In this document: one piece after another, positions 62,312 to 64,000 of the stretch | Position numbering within the stretch: the first letter of the stretch is position 1 | Layout: every line of letters begins with the position of its first letter | Assembly (NCBI RefSeq): GCF_002895005.1 | Contig: NZ_POWF01000001.1 | Coordinates: 660,344-724,343, forward strand | Direction of reading: 5' to 3' | DNA from: Hanstruepera neustonica | Lineage (GTDB): Bacteria > Bacteroidota > Bacteroidia > Flavobacteriales > Flavobacteriaceae | DNA: 64,000 nt | Translations under genes and position numbers: made by a program | Notes under the pieces: model-generated | Told to the model about the DNA's origin: nothing | What the model saw: only the letters and a program-made list of their open reading frames with translations | Databases searched by the model: none

Positions 62312-63537
62312 AAGATTACGATGTTATCATAATTGGTGGAGGAGCAGCAGGTTTTTTTGCGGCTATCAACATAGCGGAATTCAATCCAGATTTAAAAATC
62401 TGTATTCTTGAAAAAAATAAAGAAGGTCTTCAAAAGGTAAAAATATCAGGAGGGGGACGTTGTAATGTGACACATGCAGAGTTTGTTCCACAGGATTTGG
62501 TTCAACACTATCCAAGAGGTGAGAAGGAACTATTAGGACCATTTCACCAGTTTATGACAGGTGATACGATAGCTTGGTTTGAAAAGCGAGGCGTGCCTTT
62601 AAAGATTGAAGATGATGGGCGCATGTTTCCAATAACGGATTCCTCACAAACCATAATCGATTGTTTTATAAATGAAGCCATAAAACATCAAGTGGACATT
62701 TATTACGGTCAAAACGTCGCTGAAATAAAACCCCTTGAGGATAATTCTGGTTTTCAAATAGAAACGAAATCTGATACGTTTCATAGCGAAAAATTACTTG
62801 TAGCCACTGGAAGTAGTGTCAAATTCTGGAAGCTTTTAAAAAATTTAGGCCATACTATTATTGAGCCTGTGCCTTCACTTTTCACATTCAACATTAACGA
62901 TGAACGAATTAAAGATATTCCTGGAGTTGTCGTTGCGGATGTAGATATAAAGGTTTTAAATACAAATTTAGAGTCAGAAGGTCCGTTATTAATAACCCAT
63001 TGGGGAATGAGTGCGCCAGCTATTTTAAAGCTATCTGCTTTTGGTGCTTTAGAATTGGCAGAGATGAACTATAAATTTCAAATTGAAGTCAATTTCATTA
63101 ATAGAACTTTTGAAGACGTTCTAGACAATTTGAAAGTTTTCAAACAAGAATTTGCCAAGAAAACCGTCTTTAAATCTGCTCAATTTGACTTGCCAAAGCG
63201 TCTATGGCAACAATTGGTTTTAGCTTCCAAAATTAATCAAGATGAACGATGGGCAGATATCAATAAACAGCAATTGGAAGATTTGGCAAAACAACTTACT
63301 CAAGCAATTTTTAATGTTGATGGAAAAAGTACGTTTAAGGAAGAATTTGTTACGGCTGGTGGAGTGGACCTAAAGGAAATTGATTTCAAAACCTTTGAAA
63401 GCAAAATGCACCCTAATTTGTATTTTGCTGGTGAAGTTTTAAATATTGATGCGGTTACTGGCGGTTTCAACTTTCAAAATGCATGGACAGGAGCATACAT
63501 AGCATCTAAAGCAATTTCAGAAACTAGTCCCCTCTAA
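62308..63537 (+). CDS. HI0933/YhiN-family flavoprotein
   Basis: 409 residues. FAD-binding N-terminus 'IIIGGGAAGFFAAINIAE', the family block 'KVKISGGGRCNVTHAE' and the C-terminal 'TAGGVDLKEIDFKTFESKM' and 'GEVLNIDAVTGGFNFQNAW'. HI0933/BaiN-type proteins are oxidoreductases of uncertain substrate. The final residues 'SPL' and the stop codon TAA (63535-63537) are supplied by the left inverted repeat of the adjacent DUF559 cassette, so the original C-terminus may have been longer or different by a few residues. Confidence 0.92.
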   Translation: MKDYDVIIIGGGAAGFFAAINIAEFNPDLKICILEKNKEGLQKVKISGGGRCNVTHAEFVPQDLVQHYPRGEKELLGPFHQFMTGDTIAWFEKRGVPLKIEDDGRMFPITDSSQTIIDCFINEAIKHQVDIYYGQNVAEIKPLEDNSGFQIETKSDTFHSEKLLVATGSSVKFWKLLKNLGHTIIEPVPSLFTFNINDERIKDIPGVVVADVDIKVLNTNLESEGPLLITHWGMSAPAILKLSAFGALELAEMNYKFQIEVNFINRTFEDVLDNLKVFKQEFAKKTVFKSAQFDLPKRLWQQLVLASKINQDERWADINKQQLEDLAKQLTQAIFNVDGKSTFKEEFVTAGGVDLKEIDFKTFESKMHPNLYFAGEVLNIDAVTGGFNFQNAWTGAYIASKAISETSPL

Positions 63538-63560
63538 AAAGAGGGGATTAGGGGTGTGTT
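63528..63560. repeat. Left inverted repeat of the DUF559 cassette
   Basis: Contains the perfect hairpin CCCCTC-TAAAAA-GAGGGG (63529-63546) followed by ATTAGGGGTGTGTT. It is an imperfect inverted copy of the right repeat (63948-63983). It overlaps the stop of the preceding gene. Confidence 0.75.
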
Positions 63561-63569
63561 GGCATTAAA

Positions 63570-63977
63570 ATGAATGTTATGAAGATTTATTATAACCCTA
63601 AACTTAAAGAATTAGCAAGGAAACTTCGAAATAACTCTACAAAATCAGAGGTTAAACTTTGGTCTTTTTAACGTAAAAATCAAATGTATGGTTATGATTT
63701 TCACAGACAAAAGCCAATTGATGAGTATATAGTTGATTTCTTTTGTAATAAATTACAACTTGCTATAGAATGTGATGGATATTCTCATGAAATACTAGAG
63801 ACATATGAAAAAGATGTCAAAAAAACCAAACGATTAAACACTTTAAGGATTCATGTTTTGCGTTTTTCAGATTTTCAAATCATGAATGATATCGAAAATG
63901 TTTTGAGAGCAATTGAGGATTATATTCTTAAATTTGAAGAAAACAGTAATACACCTCCCTCAATCCCTCCTTTTTAG
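63570..63977 (+). pseudogene. DUF559 (endonuclease-like) protein, broken by an in-frame stop
   Basis: The frame from ATG 63570 (or 63579, 'MKIYYNPKLKELARKLRNN') runs through 'STKSEVKLWSF', meets TAA at 63669-63671 and continues in the same frame with 'RKNQMYGYDFHRQKPIDEYIVDFFC', 'QLAIECDGYSHE' and 'VLRFSDFQIMNDIENVLRAI'. The core matches DUF559 proteins (Vsr/restriction-endonuclease-like fold, with the Asp in 'IVDFF' and the 'ECDG' motif). A single TTA to TAA change would explain the stop. The C-terminus 'NTPPSIPPF' and its stop are encoded by the right repeat. A shortened product from ATG 63684 is possible but lacks the N-terminal helix. Function of the family is unknown. Confidence 0.75.
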
Positions 63978-63983
63978 GAGGGA
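63948..63983. repeat. Right inverted repeat of the DUF559 cassette
   Basis: Contains the perfect hairpin CCCTCC-TTTTTA-GGAGGG (63965-63982). Read on the minus strand it is CCCTCC-TAAAAA-GGAGGG-ATTGAGGGAGGTGTATT, colinear with the left repeat. Stem differences from the left copy are compensated on both sides. Confidence 0.75.
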
Positions 63984-64000
63984 AGTTAAATTATGATAAC

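Overview
The window is chromosomal DNA from a member of the Bacteroidota, most likely a marine Flavobacteriaceae. Evidence: low GC; SusC/SusD-type outer-membrane glycan uptake genes; type IX secretion (T9SS) C-terminal sorting domains; several promoters of the Bacteroidota form TTG-N17-23-TAnnTTTG; and families typical of the group (DUF3667, DUF4260, DUF4407, M56/BlaI pairs). No genus can be fixed from the sequence. Genes are densely packed, and no stretch over about 300 bases lacks a gene or RNA. I see no CRISPR array, prophage or insertion sequence with a transposase.

Layout. 1-2.7 kb: the end of a TPR sensor histidine kinase and its NarL-type response regulator, followed by palindromic boxes and a terminator. 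2.7-7.6 kb: small membrane, lipoprotein and outer-membrane genes, then a GT2 glycosyltransferase coupled to a flippase-like membrane protein. 7.6-12.6 kb: a tightly packed plus-strand run with ruvC and hemW; hemW carries an in-frame palindromic insertion. 12.7-19.0 kb: a three-gene RND efflux operon (adaptor, pump, outer-membrane factor) led by a small His-containing exported protein. 19.1-19.7 kb: a PhnA-like protein. 19.7-25.6 kb: an AraC regulator divergent from a four-gene set that makes up the trans-4-hydroxy-L-proline to 2-oxoglutarate pathway. 25.8-31.6 kb: a STAS-like protein, a DUF4440 protein, a DUF4407 coiled-coil membrane protein, an M56 peptidase/BlaI pair with three operator boxes, and an M20 dipeptidase. 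31.7 kb: tRNA-Leu(UAG) with a clear promoter and terminator.

31.8-58.0 kb is an alpha-glucan (starch/maltodextrin) utilisation locus in two divergent arms around a LacI regulator and a perfect LacI-type operator. The minus-strand arm encodes SusC, SusD, two SusE/F-like starch-binding lipoproteins, a T9SS-secreted GH13 amylase and a small T9SS-secreted protein. The plus-strand arm encodes LacI, an MFS sugar transporter, beta-phosphoglucomutase, GH65 maltose phosphorylase, two GH13 lipoproteins, an unusual CBM-esterase-GH31 fusion, and GH97 (SusB-like). Proposed flow: secreted amylase cuts the polymer; surface lipoproteins and SusCD bind and import oligosaccharides; periplasmic GH13/GH31/GH97 trim them; MFS imports maltose; GH65 and PgmB convert it to glucose and glucose-6-phosphate.

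58.1-63.5 kb: a run with msrB, msrA and selO (oxidative damage repair and protein AMPylation), then a TesB thioesterase, a GDPD phosphodiesterase and an HI0933-type flavoprotein. 63.5-64.0 kb: a 456-bp DUF559 cassette between hairpin-bearing inverted repeats, with its gene broken by a stop codon.
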